A stretch of DNA of 64,000 nt from contig NZ_CP042968.1 of assembly GCF_001693515.2 (NCBI RefSeq), positions 3,658,001 through 3,722,000 on the forward strand, in the 5' to 3' direction. This DNA is from Bradyrhizobium paxllaeri (lineage in GTDB: Bacteria > Pseudomonadota > Alphaproteobacteria > Rhizobiales > Xanthobacteraceae). Each line of letters starts with the position of its first letter. Position 1 is the first letter of the stretch. The translations under genes were made by a program, and so were the position numbers. The notes under the pieces were generated by a model, which was not told the DNA's origin, ran no database searches, and was given only the letters and a program-made list of their open reading frames with translations. Of this stretch, positions 25,913 to 35,522 are shown piece after piece.

Positions 25913-26533
25913 ATGCCCGTCACCATCGATTATTATTTGTCGCTCAACTCGCCCTGGACCTATATGGGCAGCGGGCCGTTTGCCGAGATCGCGCGCCGAT
26001 ATGGCGCGACCGTCAACGTCAAGCCCTGCAAGTTCGGCCCGATCTTCGAGCAGACCGGTGGCCTCCCGTTGCCTAAACGCTCGCCGCAACGGCGCGCCTA
26101 CCGGCTGATGGAGCTCAAGCGCTGGCGCGAGGCGAGGGGCATTCCGATCAATCTCGAGCCCAAATATTTTCCGAGCGATGACCTCGCGGCGGTCCGTCTT
26201 GTGATCGCGGCCAAACTGCAGGGCAGGGACGCGCATCGTCTGTCGCTGGAGTTCGGCCGCGCGATCTGGGAACGCGAGGAATCGCTTGCTGACGCCGCGG
26301 CCATGTCGGCGGCCGCGCAGCGCGCCGGTCTGGACGCGGCGGCCTTGCGCGCCGGCGGTGCGCCGGATTCGGAGCTCGATGCGCTGTACGAGCAATTCAC
26401 GCAGGACGCGCTGAAGGCCGGTGTGTTCGGCGCGCCGAGCTACGTGCTGCCATCGGGCGAGATATTCTGGGGCCAGGACCGGCTGGAGCTTCTGGAGCGC
26501 GCATTGAAGATGGTCCGCGGCAACGCGCGCTGA
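25913..26533 (+). CDS. 2-hydroxychromene-2-carboxylate isomerase-like (DsbA/GST-kappa fold)
   Basis: A 206-residue thioredoxin-fold protein. The N-terminal strand YYLSLNSPWTYMG contains the Ser that replaces the Cys of DsbA and is the glutathione-activating residue of the HCCA isomerase/GST-kappa family. GVFGAPSYVLPSGEIFWGQDR is the conserved cis-proline and C-terminal region. Known members isomerise a polyaromatic intermediate using glutathione; this gene's own substrate is unknown. ATG 25913 follows the previous stop directly. Confidence 0.85.
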   Translation: MPVTIDYYLSLNSPWTYMGSGPFAEIARRYGATVNVKPCKFGPIFEQTGGLPLPKRSPQRRAYRLMELKRWREARGIPINLEPKYFPSDDLAAVRLVIAAKLQGRDAHRLSLEFGRAIWEREESLADAAAMSAAAQRAGLDAAALRAGGAPDSELDALYEQFTQDALKAGVFGAPSYVLPSGEIFWGQDRLELLERALKMVRGNAR

Positions 26534-26617
26534 AAAAGTCAGGCCGCATCGACGTAACGCAGCCGAAAAATACGCTATGATCCGGGTCTAACGAGAAAGC
26601 GAGAACGGGAGTGCACG

Positions 26618-26998
26618 ATGCCCAATTCAGTGAAGGATTTACTCGCAGCCGCGAACAGTTCAGTTCCAACCATCTCCCCACAGGATGCAAAAGCTCTGAT
26701 TGAAGGCGGCAAGGTTCTTGTGGTCGATGTGCGCGACGGCACCGAGCTGCAAAGCACCGGCAAGGTTCAGGGAGCGAAGCATGTCTCACGCGGCATGCTT
26801 GAGTTTCGTGCCGATCCTGAGAGCCCGTATTATGACAATGCGTTCGATCGGGAAAAGACCGTGATCGTGTACTGCGCCTCCGGCGGGCGATCAGCGCTTG
26901 CAGGCAAGACGCTGCAGGATCTCGGCTACAAGGACGTGCGTAACCTTGGCGGCTTCAAAGGCTGGGCCGAGAGCGGCGGCGCGGTCGAGAAGGTGTGA
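26618..26998 (+). CDS. Rhodanese-domain protein
   Basis: A 126-residue single rhodanese domain. The active-site loop is VIVYCASGGRSALAGKTLQ with the persulfide-forming cysteine. VLVVDVRDGTELQSTGKVQG and LGGFKGWAESGGAVEKV are the other family strands. It probably transfers sulfane sulfur, for example to cyanide or to a thiol carrier. A GGGAG site precedes the start. It appears to be a separate transcript. Confidence 0.9.
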   Translation: MPNSVKDLLAAANSSVPTISPQDAKALIEGGKVLVVDVRDGTELQSTGKVQGAKHVSRGMLEFRADPESPYYDNAFDREKTVIVYCASGGRSALAGKTLQDLGYKDVRNLGGFKGWAESGGAVEKV

Positions 26999-27014
26999 CG
27001 CGCGTTTCGCGACC

Positions 27015-27119
27015 TGTCATTCCCCGCGAAGGCGGGGAATCCAGTACGCCGCGGCTTCCCGGTTCTATCGCTGGCGTCTCTGGAAAACTGGATCGCCCGG
27101 TCAAGCCGGGCGACGACAG
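27015..27119. repeat. Palindromic intergenic repeat, family B variant (two hairpins)
   Basis: The first hairpin ATTCCCCGCGAAGGCGGGGAAT is followed by the second CGCCCGGTCAAGCCGGGCG. The outer edges TGTCATT and CGACGACA are partly symmetric. It separates the convergent rhodanese and CoxL-like genes. Confidence 0.8.
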
Positions 27120-27143
27120 CTTGCGTGCAGTGAGCGGAGCAGC

Positions 27144-29516
27144 CTACGCCGCCTTCGCCTTCGTATCCTGAATCGCCCGCCACACCCGTTCGGGCGTCAG
27201 CGGCATGTCGATATGCGTGATTCCGTACTCCGACAGCGCATCCACCACCGCATTGACGATGCAGACGAGGCTGCCGGCGCAGCCGGCTTCGCCGCAGCCT
27301 TTGGTGCCGAGCGGATTTGATTTGGCCGGCGAGGGGTGATCGCCGATCTCCATCGGCGGAATGTCTTCCGCACGCGGCAAGGCATAGTCCATGAACGAGC
27401 CGGTGATCGGCTGGCCGCTGGCGTCGTAGCTGACTTGCTCCATCAGCGCCTGGCCGATGCCCTGCGCCACGCCGCCATGCAACTGGCCGGCGACGATCAT
27501 CGGATTAACCACGGTGCCGAAATCGTTGACGGCGAAATAGCGCACGATGGCCACGATGCCGGTCTCGGGATCGATTTCGACTTCGGCGACATGGCAGCCA
27601 TTGGGGAAGGTGGACGGCGTGTCCTTGGTGGCGTGGTCGACGTCGAGCGACAGCGGCACGCCTTCGGGCATCTTGTCTTCGCGCACGCGCTGCGCCAGCT
27701 CCATGATGCCGATCGAGCGGTCGGTGCCGGCGATGGTGAAGCGGCCATTGCCGAATTCGATATCGCCTTCGGACGCTTCCATCAGATGCGCGGCGGCCTG
27801 CTTGCCTTTTTCGACGACGAGCGCGGAGGCCTCGACGATCGCCTGTCCCGTCGCCGTGATCGAGCGCGAGCCGCCGGTGCCGTTGCCGAAGCGAACGAGA
27901 TCGCTGTCATTTTGCTCCAGCGTGATCTTTTCGAAGGGCACGCCGAGCTGCGCCGACAGCACCTGCGCAAACGGCGTGGCGTGGCCCTGGCCGTAATCGA
28001 GCGTGCCGGTGGTCAGCTTCACCGAACCGTCAGGCTCAAAGGTGATCTTGCCGAGTTCGCCGCTGGGAGGCGCGGTGACTTCCAGATAGGAGCCGACGGC
28101 GATGCCGCGGAGCTTGCCGCTCTTCTTGCTCTCTTTCTTGCGCCTGGCAAAATTGGCATGGTCGGAAATCTCCAGCGCCTTGTTGAAAACGCCTGCGAAA
28201 TCCCCGCTGTCATAGGTGACGCCGCTTGCTGCCGCGAACGGCAGTTGCGCCGGCTTGATGAAGTTGCGCTTACGCAAGGTGAGGCGGTTGATGCCCATCT
28301 CGTCGGCGGCGCGGTCGATCAGCCGCTCCATGTAGTAGTTGGCCTCGGGCCGGCCGGCGCCGCGATAGGCGCCCATCAGCGTGGTGTTGGTCAACACCGT
28401 CTTGATGTCGACGCCGAGCAGCGGCGTGCGGTAGACGCTCGCCAGGTTCTTGCCGGTGTTGAGCGACAGCGGCCCGGGCGCGACGCCGGTGATGTAGGCG
28501 CCGAGATTGCCGTAACCTTCGAGGCGCACCGCGAGGAATTTGCCCTCGGCGTCGAGCGCCAGTTCGGCGTGAATGAGTTGCGCGCGGCCGTGACTATCGG
28601 ACAGAAAACTGGTCGAGCGTTCGTCGGTCCATTTCACCGGACGGCCCAGCGCCTTCGCCGCGTGCAGGATGCAGGTATATTCGGGATAGCTGACATTCTT
28701 CATGCCGAAGGAGCCGCCGACATTGGCGGTGAGGATGCGCACCTTGTCGTTCGGCACGTTGAGGATCTTCGCCAGCGTCACCTTGTTGCCGGAGACGCCC
28801 TGTGTCGGCACCTGCAGCGTGAAGCGCTCGGCCGCCTTGTCATAGGCCGCCAGCGCCACGCGCGGCTCCATCGACACGACAGCCACGCGGGTGTTGACGA
28901 TGTCGAGTTTGGTCACATGCGCGGCGGCAGCGAACGCCGCATCGATCTTGGCGGCATCGCCATAGTGATAGTCGAGCGCAACATTGTTCGGGATGTGATC
29001 GTAGAGCTGGGGCGCGCCGGGCTTGGCCGCTTCCGCCGCATCGGTCACTGCCGGCAGCGGCTCGATGTCGAGTTCGACCGCTTCCGCCGCATCGCGCGCC
29101 TGCGCCAGCGTTTCGGCGACCACGAAGGCGATGGGATCGCCGACGAACCGCACCTTGTCGGTTGCCAGCGCCGGACGGTTGGTCTGCAACAGCGGCGAGC
29201 CGTCGCGGCTCCTCAGCGGCAGGCCGCAGGTGAACGGGCCATAGCCGGCGGCTTCGAGGTCCTTGCCGGTCCAGACGCCGAGCACGCCGGGCATCGCTTT
29301 GGCGGCGCCGGTGTCGATCCCCTTGATGATCCCGTGGGCATGGCTGGAGCGTACCATCCAGCAATAGGCCTGGCCGGGCAGCGTGAAATCGTCGGTGTAT
29401 TTGCCGCGCCCACGCACCAGCGTGTCGTCTTCCTTGCGGCGCACCGGCTGCCCCACACCGTATTTTTGCAGTGCGATAGCGTTGTCCAGGGAGGAGGCCG
29501 ACGTGTGATCTTGCAT
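27144..29516 (-). CDS. Xanthine dehydrogenase-family molybdopterin subunit (CoxL-like, form II)
   Basis: A 790-residue large subunit of a molybdenum hydroxylase. The aldehyde-oxidase a/b-hammerhead lies in the first ~130 residues ([19 protein letters not shown]). The Mo-cofactor part has the active-site loop [13 protein letters not shown], which is the form II type rather than the VAYRCSFR of true CO dehydrogenase. The catalytic glutamate is in [13 protein letters not shown]. Such enzymes act as trimers with an iron-sulfur and a FAD subunit. Neither is adjacent here, so partners must be elsewhere or the protein is an isolated paralogue. The natural substrate is unknown. Confidence 0.88.
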   Translation of the reverse strand: MQDHTSASSLDNAIALQKYGVGQPVRRKEDDTLVRGRGKYTDDFTLPGQAYCWMVRSSHAHGIIKGIDTGAAKAMPGVLGVWTGKDLEAAGYGPFTCGLPLRSRDGSPLLQTNRPALATDKVRFVGDPIAFVVAETLAQARDAAEAVELDIEPLPAVTDAAEAAKPGAPQLYDHIPNNVALDYHYGDAAKIDAAFAAAAHVTKLDIVNTRVAVVSMEPRVALAAYDKAAERFTLQVPTQGVSGNKVTLAKILNVPNDKVRILTANVGGSFGMKNVSYPEYTCILHAAKALGRPVKWTDERSTSFLSDSHGRAQLIHAELALDAEGKFLAVRLEGYGNLGAYITGVAPGPLSLNTGKNLASVYRTPLLGVDIKTVLTNTTLMGAYRGAGRPEANYYMERLIDRAADEMGINRLTLRKRNFIKPAQLPFAAASGVTYDSGDFAGVFNKALEISDHANFARRKKESKKSGKLRGIAVGSYLEVTAPPSGELGKITFEPDGSVKLTTGTLDYGQGHATPFAQVLSAQLGVPFEKITLEQNDSDLVRFGNGTGGSRSITATGQAIVEASALVVEKGKQAAAHLMEASEGDIEFGNGRFTIAGTDRSIGIMELAQRVREDKMPEGVPLSLDVDHATKDTPSTFPNGCHVAEVEIDPETGIVAIVRYFAVNDFGTVVNPMIVAGQLHGGVAQGIGQALMEQVSYDASGQPITGSFMDYALPRAEDIPPMEIGDHPSPAKSNPLGTKGCGEAGCAGSLVCIVNAVVDALSEYGITHIDMPLTPERVWRAIQDTKAKAA

Positions 29517-29718
29517 CGAAAAAACACCTGGAATGCTTGGGATTTTCTTGGATTTCGTGGGTTCCCGCTCAGATAACGCACCGTAACATTCCGGACAACG
29601 CCTGATTGGGCATAGTCCTATGTGATGGGTTGTTGCGTAGCCCCTTGGCGCTGCTAAACTTTCCGTGAACGGTAATTTTTCTCGGCGGCCGGAAGCGGCC
29701 CGCGGAAAGACAGTTTTG

Positions 29719-30762
29719 ATGGATGAGGATACGCGGCTGCGCGAAGGCCTTCAGGCCGGCGCCAGCGCGTCAGGGTCGGCTGCGGCGGCAACGGCAAACG
29801 GTGTCTATGCTGCGCTTGATCTTGGCACGAACAATTGCCGGCTTTTGATCGCCAGCCCGGTCGGCGACAGTTTTCGCGTGGTGGATTCGTTTTCGCGGAT
29901 CATCCGGCTCGGCGAGGGCATTTCCGCAACCGGTTCCATCAGCGAGGCGGCAATCGAGCGCGCCATCGCGGCGCTCAGCATCTGCAGCGACAAGATACGC
30001 TACCGCAAGGCCAAGCGGCTGCGGCTGATCGCAACCGAGGCCTGCCGTGCCGCCGCCAATGCCGAGAGCTTTCGGGCCCGCGTCGCGAGCGAGACCGGCA
30101 TCCGCCTCGAGGTGATCGATCGCGAGACCGAAGCAACGCTGGCCGTGATCGGTTGCTCGCCGCTCCTCGATCCAAAGGGGCGGGGCGCGATCCTGTTCGA
30201 CATCGGCGGCGGCTCGACCGAACTGGTGCGGATCGAGCGCGATCCGGACCAGCAGAATGCGCCGCCGCGGATCAAGGCGTGGATGTCGGTCCCGCTCGGC
30301 GTCGTGACGTTGGCCGAGCATTTCGGCGGGCGCGACGTAACGGAGGATACCTACGCGCAGATGGTGCGCGAGGTCACGCAATATGTGGCGCCGTTCGCGG
30401 CCGAGCACGGCACGGATTTGCGCGACATGCACATGCTTGGCACCTCGGGCACCGTGACGACGCTTGCCGGTGTCCATCTCAATCTCGCGCGTTATGATCG
30501 CCGCCGCATCGACGGCATCTGGATGAACAGTTCTGACGTCACGGCCGTGATCCAGCGGCTGCTCGGCATGAGCTATCAGGAGCGCGCCGACAATAATTGC
30601 ATCAGCGTCGAGCGCGCCGATCTGGTGCTGGCCGGCTGCGCCATCCTCGACGCGATCCGCGATGCCTTTCCGCTGCCGCGGCTGCGCGTCGCCGACCGGG
30701 GCCTGCGGGAGGGCATGCTGGTCGAAATGATGCGCGAGGACGGCGCGCTGAACATAAGTTAA
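29719..30762 (+). CDS. Ppx/GppA exopolyphosphatase family protein
   Basis: A 347-residue ASKHA-fold phosphatase acting on polyphosphate or pppGpp. Motifs are [14 protein letters not shown] (phosphate 1), [31 protein letters not shown] (phosphate 2) and [15 protein letters not shown]. It is shorter than full Ppx, so it has only the core domain and no C-terminal HD domain. I prefer ATG 29719 with GGAAAG ahead; a GTG at 29665 in frame would add 18 residues. It is followed by rlmE across a repeat; I believe this order is common in related rhizobia. Confidence 0.88.
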   Translation: MDEDTRLREGLQAGASASGSAAAATANGVYAALDLGTNNCRLLIASPVGDSFRVVDSFSRIIRLGEGISATGSISEAAIERAIAALSICSDKIRYRKAKRLRLIATEACRAAANAESFRARVASETGIRLEVIDRETEATLAVIGCSPLLDPKGRGAILFDIGGGSTELVRIERDPDQQNAPPRIKAWMSVPLGVVTLAEHFGGRDVTEDTYAQMVREVTQYVAPFAAEHGTDLRDMHMLGTSGTVTTLAGVHLNLARYDRRRIDGIWMNSSDVTAVIQRLLGMSYQERADNNCISVERADLVLAGCAILDAIRDAFPLPRLRVADRGLREGMLVEMMREDGALNIS

Positions 30763-30764
30763 AA

Positions 30765-30889
30765 CGTCATTCCGGGGCGCATCGAAGATGCGAACTATGA
30801 TGTGCTATTGCACATCAGAGAATCTCGAGATTTCCAGGTGTGCAATTGCACACCTGGGGTCTGGTCCTTCGGACCATCCCGGAATGACG
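30765..30889. repeat. Palindromic intergenic repeat, family B variant with two inner hairpins
   Basis: It starts CGTCATTCCGGGGCGCATCG and ends CCCGGAATGACG. Inner stems include GTGCAATTGCAC and GGTCCTTCGGACC. It ends 12 bases before the rlmE start codon, so a folded RNA would sit close to the ribosome site. It is a longer relative of the repeat at 19992. Confidence 0.88.
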
Positions 30890-30901
30890 ATGGGAATTGG
30901 C

Positions 30902-31591
30902 ATGGCGAAAGACACCACCGGACGGCTGCACGTCACGGTCAAGACCGGCGGCAAGCGCAAGCTGTCGTCAAAACTCTGGCTGGAGCGGCAGCTCAACGAT
31001 CCCTATGTGGCGAAAGCCAAGCGGGACGGCTATCGCTCGCGCGCGGCCTACAAGCTGATCGAGATCGACGACAAATATCGCCTGCTGAAGCCGGGCCTCG
31101 CAGTGGTCGACCTCGGCGCCGCCCCGGGCGGCTGGAGCCAGATCGCGGTCAGGCGCGTCGGCGCGGTCAATGGCAAGGGCAAGGTGATCGCGATCGACCT
31201 CCTGGAGATGCCGGAGATCCCCGGCGTCGAGTTCGCCCAACTCGATTTCCTGGCTGAGGATGCGCCGGAGAAACTGATCGCGATGATGGGCGGGCGCGCC
31301 GATGTCGTGATGTCCGACATGGCGGCCAACACCACCGGCCATCGCAAGACGGATCAGTTGCGCATCATCGGCCTCGTCGAGACGGCGGCGGCCTTTGCCG
31401 CCGACGTGCTCAATCCCGGCGGTACGTTTCTGGCAAAGGTGTTTCAGAGCGGCGCCGATGCCGAACTGGTCGCCCAATTGAAGCGCGATTTTTCCAGCGT
31501 GCGCCACGTCAAGCCGGCGTCGAGCCGCCAGGATTCGTCTGAACGCTACGTGCTGGCGATGGGATTTCGCGGGCAGCGCAATCAGCCTTAA
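30902..31591 (+). CDS. rlmE: 23S rRNA uridine(2552)-2'-O-methyltransferase RlmE
   Basis: A 229-residue FtsJ/RrmJ-type methyltransferase. The SAM-binding motif is [16 protein letters not shown]. The catalytic K-D-K-E tetrad can be placed: Lys in [12 protein letters not shown], Asp in [12 protein letters not shown], Lys in [10 protein letters not shown] and Glu in [11 protein letters not shown]. It methylates U2552 in the A loop late in large-subunit assembly. ATG 30902 follows GGGAA by seven bases. Earlier in-frame ATGs at 30884 and 30890 lie at the end of the palindromic repeat and are less likely. Confidence 0.93.
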   Translation: MAKDTTGRLHVTVKTGGKRKLSSKLWLERQLNDPYVAKAKRDGYRSRAAYKLIEIDDKYRLLKPGLAVVDLGAAPGGWSQIAVRRVGAVNGKGKVIAIDLLEMPEIPGVEFAQLDFLAEDAPEKLIAMMGGRADVVMSDMAANTTGHRKTDQLRIIGLVETAAAFAADVLNPGGTFLAKVFQSGADAELVAQLKRDFSSVRHVKPASSRQDSSERYVLAMGFRGQRNQP

Positions 31592-31799
31592 GCGCAGCCT
31601 TGCGGCGCCACGCCCGGGCATCGTCTTCCACGGTTGCTGCGTGAGGGCTGGCGGGCGCCGGGCCTTGCGAATCCTGTTGGAACTTTCGCCGGAAGGGCGT
31701 ATTCCTTGAGTCAGGCGCGGTCTGTTCATCCGCATGCAGCCCTGACGCCACGGGAATTTCTGCAGCGAGCCGCGTCTCCGTCTGGGAAGGAGTGTTCCC

Positions 31800-32621
31800 G
31801 TGATGGAGCATAGGACCAGAGTTGGTAATCGACTGTTAGCTGCGTTGCCGACAGCAGACCTCGATTTGCTTGTGCGTCATTTCCGAATGGTTTCGCTTGA
31901 ACGGGACGCCGTGCTGGTGCGATCGGGCGATCCGATTGGACGGCTTTATTTCCCGCTTACCGGCCTGATCGCCTTCGTCATGGATATGCCAAGCGGACAA
32001 ACGGTCGCGACCGCCGTCGTCGGCAACGAGGGCGCTGTGGGGGTCCTGACGGCGCTCGGGCCGACCCGCTCTGCGATGACGGCGGTAGTGCGGGTGGCGG
32101 GGACCGCCCTGCAGATTTCGCCGGTACAATTTCAGGCGGCGCTTGAGCGCAGCAGCGCGTTGAGGGGAGTGGTTCAAATCCACACCAGAGCGCTCATGGC
32201 GCAATTCCAGCACGTCGCAGCCTGCAATGCGCTACACTCGGTAACGGCGCGGCTGGCGAGCTGGTTGCTGCAGGTCCACGATCGGGCCGGGGGCGATACG
32301 CTGCCGCTGACACAAGACACGCTCGCGGAATTGCTCGGCGTGCGCCGCCCCACGGTGACTCATATCGTCGGCAAGTTGCGCGACGCGGGTGGAATCCGGT
32401 CCAATCGGCGGGGCTCGATCGAGATCGACAGACCGCAGCTCGAGGCGGCGGCATGCGAGTGCTACCAGCTCATGCGCAGCAGGATCGATCAGATCGTCCT
32501 GACGGAGGAGACGAAGCCGCTGCCGCTTGAGGCCGATCTTCCTGTGTTTGCCAACGTGCACGAAGAGCGGCGGCGCTCGCCGGCGCGGGGAGTGGTCGGC
32601 CAACGGCCGCGGCAGCATTGA
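31800..32621 (+). CDS. Crp/Fnr-family regulator
   Basis: A 273-residue regulator. The N-terminal cyclic-nucleotide-binding-like barrel includes RDAVLVRSGDPIGRLYFPLTG. The C-terminal winged helix has TQDTLAELLGVRRPTVTHIV. It lacks the CxxC-type cysteines of Fnr, so it is likely a non-oxygen-sensing branch common in rhizobia. GGGAAGGAG lies seven bases ahead of GTG 31800; the next codon is ATG, which would be an alternative start. No neighbouring target is obvious. Confidence 0.88.
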   Translation: MMEHRTRVGNRLLAALPTADLDLLVRHFRMVSLERDAVLVRSGDPIGRLYFPLTGLIAFVMDMPSGQTVATAVVGNEGAVGVLTALGPTRSAMTAVVRVAGTALQISPVQFQAALERSSALRGVVQIHTRALMAQFQHVAACNALHSVTARLASWLLQVHDRAGGDTLPLTQDTLAELLGVRRPTVTHIVGKLRDAGGIRSNRRGSIEIDRPQLEAAACECYQLMRSRIDQIVLTEETKPLPLEADLPVFANVHEERRRSPARGVVGQRPRQH

Positions 32622-32637
32622 AAGCCCGCAGAGCCCC

Positions 32638-32862
32638 TTATGCCGGTTGCAGGGCGAATCCGGCGCGGGGGGACATGCGCCATTCCTCTTCCGGCTCGTG
32701 AACCCAAGCTTCCCGGGCAAACCATTCGTGATTGGTCTGGCAGATCGAGCAGAAGGTGCGCGCGAAAAACACCGGGCTGGATCGAAACCTGTCGCGCTCC
32801 GATTTCATTCCGGTCGGGATAGCGCGCCCGGTCCCGGGGCATTTGATCATGACCACGCCCAT
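32638..32862 (-). CDS. Small cysteine-containing protein of unknown function
   Basis: A 74-residue protein starting MGVVMIKCPGTGRAIPTGMK. It holds two cysteine-containing motifs (KCPGTGR and FCSICQTNHEWFAREAWV) that together could bind a metal ion. A strong GGAGGAACAGG ribosome site ends next to ATG 32862, which fixes the start. It looks like a short family I associate with Bradyrhizobium, but no function is known to me. Confidence 0.7.
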   Translation of the reverse strand: MGVVMIKCPGTGRAIPTGMKSERDRFRSSPVFFARTFCSICQTNHEWFAREAWVHEPEEEWRMSPRAGFALQPA

Positions 32863-32986
32863 CCTGTTCCTCCGTTGCTGGATTTTTTGTGTCGACGGCA
32901 AGGCCGCGCCATCGGCTGGAACGCGCCCTTCTCACGGGGCGCTTATTCCAGCCGATCCTGGCGGACCGCAAAGGTTCGATTGTGAA

Positions 32987-33457
32987 TTAGGCCGCCTTCT
33001 GCAGCGCGCTCGCAAAGCTCTTCTTGAGCGGATCGGCCGTCTCGGTCGCGATCTTGCGCGTAAGCTGCCAGAGTTCCCGGCTCTGCGCGGTCGTGGCTTC
33101 GAAGTTCTTGCAGCCCTGCGCGGCGGAGAGCTGCAGGATTTCCGAGGGCGATTTCATGCCCAGGAGGTGGCTGAGAAAATCAAAGGCCGAGCTGGTATTG
33201 GCGCTGGAAAACTCGATGAGTTTTGAGGCGTAGTCGGCCGCGCCCTTTGCATTGGCTGAGTAGGCTTCCCGGAACGCGTCATTGACCGCTCCCGATGCCA
33301 CCTTCGCCTTCTCGATGTTCTCCTTTGCCCGGATTACGTTCTGCTCGGCGAGCCCATTGAAGATGCCGGGCATTCCAAAGAATGACGTGTTAGAGAGCTT
33401 TTCGTCGGCACCAGCTTTCGGATCGATATTCGTTTCCTTCGTATTGGCTTGATTCAC
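32987..33457 (-). CDS. Phasin-family protein
   Basis: A 156-residue helical protein of the phasin_2 type (PHB-granule surface). The core contains AKENIEKAKVASGAVNDAF, then YASKLIEFSSANTSSAFDFL and LLGMKSPSEILQLSAAQ. Phasins coat polyhydroxyalkanoate granules and control their size. It starts with GTG 33457 preceded by AAAGGACGA; upstream in-frame codons lack similarity. It stands alone on the minus strand. Confidence 0.85.
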   Translation of the reverse strand: MNQANTKETNIDPKAGADEKLSNTSFFGMPGIFNGLAEQNVIRAKENIEKAKVASGAVNDAFREAYSANAKGAADYASKLIEFSSANTSSAFDFLSHLLGMKSPSEILQLSAAQGCKNFEATTAQSRELWQLTRKIATETADPLKKSFASALQKAA

Positions 33458-33669
33458 GCGTCTTCGTCCTTTCACTCGAAACTGAACTAAGCGCCCATCG
33501 TGGCGGGGTCCCGACACGGAACGGTCCCGCGCGGCGACGAGCCAGATATGGCTGATGATGGCGGAAGCTTCCGTTCGCTTTCTGACGCTCAGGTCAGAAT
33601 TCTTCCTTGCGGCTCAGGGTGTTCCGAGTGGTGCGCAATGGGACAATCCCGCGGAGGGCTCACCCCGAG

Positions 33670-35148
33670 CTAGCCCAGCCGCTGATCGCGCGCGTCCTCG
33701 GTGCCTTCGCTGGCCTTCTTGGTCGCTGCCTTTTCCGCCCCCTTGCGGCTCGAAATCTCCACGACCTTGCGTCCCGAGATTTCGTGGCCGGCATCGTCGG
33801 GCATCTGCCAGAAGAAGTAGGCCGACACCGCCGAGATGACCGCGACCACGAGGAATGCCGGCGGAAACACGTCGGCGCTCAGCTCGGTGACATGCCGGTA
33901 CAGCATGGTCGATTCCACCGAGAACGCGCCGACGGCGACGCCGGCCGAAATCGCCAGTTGCTGGTTGACGCTGACCAGCGTGGTGGCGCGGCTCATCTGC
34001 GGCGGTTCGACTTCTGCATAAGCGACCGTGTTGATCGCGGTGAATTGCAGCGAGCGGAAGAAGCCGCCGACGACCAGGATGATGAAGATCAGCAACAGCG
34101 GCGTCGTCACCGTGAACAGCGCGCAGGCCGCGAGGAAGACCGCGCTGATGACGGCATTGACCGTCATCATGTAGCGGAAGCCGAAGGCACGGATGATACG
34201 CGCGGCCACCGTCTTCATCCCCATCGCGCCGACCGCCGAGGCAAACGTGACGAGCCCGGACTGGAACGGCGTCAGCCCAAAGCCTTCCTGCATCAGAAGC
34301 GGCAGCAGGAACGGCAGCGCGCCGATGCCGAGCCGGAACAGGAAGCCGCCGATGATGCTGGCGCGCATGGTGGAGAGCCGCAGCAGCGAGAAATCCAGTA
34401 CCGGCGATCCCGTCCGCTTCGCATGCATGACGTAGAGCGTCATCGAGATTGTGCCGACCGCGACGAGGCCCGCGACGACAGGCCAGGGCAAGAGGTTGAG
34501 CCCCGCGACCGAGAGGCCGAAGGCGATGCCGGCAAGCCCGATGCCGGCCAGCACCAGCCCGTAGAGATCGAAGCGCTCGGGATCCTCGCTCTTGATCGGG
34601 TCGATGTATTTCATCGCCATGAAGATGCCGAGCAGCCCGATCGGGATATTGATCAAAAAGATCCAATGCCAGGAGAAATAGGTGGTGATGAAGCCGCCGA
34701 GCGGCGGGCCGATCACGGGGCCTATGAGCGCCGGCACGGTCACCCATGTCATCGCATTGACCAGCGCGCTCTTGTCGATCGAGCGCAACAGCACCAGCCG
34801 CCCAACCGGCGTCATCATCGCCCCGCCCATGCCTTGCAGGATGCGAGCGATGACGAAATGGGTGACGTTCTGCGACAGCGCGCAGCCGATCGATCCGATC
34901 ATGAACACGCCGATCGCGATCGAGAACACCATGCGCGCGCCGAAGCGATCGGCGGTCCAGCCGCTCGCCGGAATGAACACCGCAAGCGACAGCAGATAGG
35001 AGGTGATGGCGAGCTTCAGCGTCAGCGGGCTGGTGCCGATGTCAGCCGCGATCGCCGGCAGCGAGGTCGCAATGACCGTCGAGTCCATGTTTTCCATGAA
35101 CAGGGCGCAAGCGACAATAAGTGGCACTAATCGTTGATGTTTTTTCAT
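33670..35148 (-). CDS. DHA2-family drug efflux transporter (MFS, EmrB-like)
   Basis: A 492-residue transporter with about 14 hydrophobic segments, as for the EmrB/QacA group. Motif C of exporters is seen as WVTVPALIGPVIGPPLGGF, and motif A-like GWTADRFGARMVF is in place. The N-terminus MKKHQRLVPLIVACALF leads into FMENMDSTVIATSLP, the classic DHA2 opening. No EmrA-like partner is adjacent. Its start is only 47 bases from the first prophage gene, so its native promoter region is probably displaced by the insertion. Translation from 35148 is preferred over upstream in-frame codons. Confidence 0.88.
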   Translation of the reverse strand: MKKHQRLVPLIVACALFMENMDSTVIATSLPAIAADIGTSPLTLKLAITSYLLSLAVFIPASGWTADRFGARMVFSIAIGVFMIGSIGCALSQNVTHFVIARILQGMGGAMMTPVGRLVLLRSIDKSALVNAMTWVTVPALIGPVIGPPLGGFITTYFSWHWIFLINIPIGLLGIFMAMKYIDPIKSEDPERFDLYGLVLAGIGLAGIAFGLSVAGLNLLPWPVVAGLVAVGTISMTLYVMHAKRTGSPVLDFSLLRLSTMRASIIGGFLFRLGIGALPFLLPLLMQEGFGLTPFQSGLVTFASAVGAMGMKTVAARIIRAFGFRYMMTVNAVISAVFLAACALFTVTTPLLLIFIILVVGGFFRSLQFTAINTVAYAEVEPPQMSRATTLVSVNQQLAISAGVAVGAFSVESTMLYRHVTELSADVFPPAFLVVAVISAVSAYFFWQMPDDAGHEISGRKVVEISSRKGAEKAATKKASEGTEDARDQRLG

Positions 35149-35159
35149 CGCTGCTTTTC

Positions 35160-35180
35160 TGAGCCCTACTTTGAGCCCTA
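35160..35180. repeat. 9-bp direct repeat at the left prophage edge (possible att region)
   Basis: TGAGCCCTA occurs at 35160 and again at 35172. It sits in the 47-base gap between the host DHA2 gene and the first phage gene, where attL is expected. No tRNA gene is seen here. A matching copy at the other prophage end would be needed to call it attL. Confidence 0.3.
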
Positions 35181-35195
35181 AACAGCATGTTTCAG

Positions 35196-35522
35196 CTAGT
35201 TTTGCGAGCGGGGCCTGCCGCCACCGCGCGGCGGCCGGTTCCGAGAGCCTTTGAGCTTCACCGCGTTCTGCCAGCCGATCACTTCGTCGGCGAACCAAAT
35301 CTTACGATTGCCAGAAATGTAAACGCCTTTAGGGAACCGGCCTTCGCTTTCCATGCGAAACAGCGTCGTGCGACTGACCGGGATCAACGCGAGGATTTGC
35401 TCCAGGGTCATCATCGCGCGCGGCTGCATGCCGGTCGCCCTGCCACCGTCCACATTCACCTCGGCAGCGGGCGCTTCGGCTTCGGTCACCAGCGGCTGTT
35501 TCTCTGCGACCTTGGTCATCAT
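35196..35522 (-). CDS. AlpA/Xis-like helix-turn-helix protein
   Basis: A 108-residue protein with a winged-helix AlpA/MerR-type motif: MMTLEQILALIPVSRTTLFR followed by MESEGRFPKGVYISGNRKI and WFADEVIGW. AlpA-like proteins often act as excisionases or regulators of prophage integrases. Its position at the extreme left edge of the prophage fits that role. The start shares ATGA with the stop of the upstream gene; a second ATG three bases on is equally possible. The C-terminus is basic and Gly/Pro-rich. Confidence 0.8.
   Translation of the reverse strand: MMTKVAEKQPLVTEAEAPAAEVNVDGGRATGMQPRAMMTLEQILALIPVSRTTLFRMESEGRFPKGVYISGNRKIWFADEVIGWQNAVKLKGSRNRPPRGGGRPRSQN

Noticed and set aside
27336..29576. 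746-residue frame on the + strand opposite the CoxL-like gene
   Set aside because: It is the antisense shadow of a GC-rich gene with third-position bias; its translation is Arg/Gly/His-rich without any family motif.
33607..35130. 507-residue frame on the + strand opposite the DHA2 transporter
   Set aside because: Arg/Asp/Gln-rich low-complexity shadow of the transporter; the opposite strand has a clear 14-helix protein.
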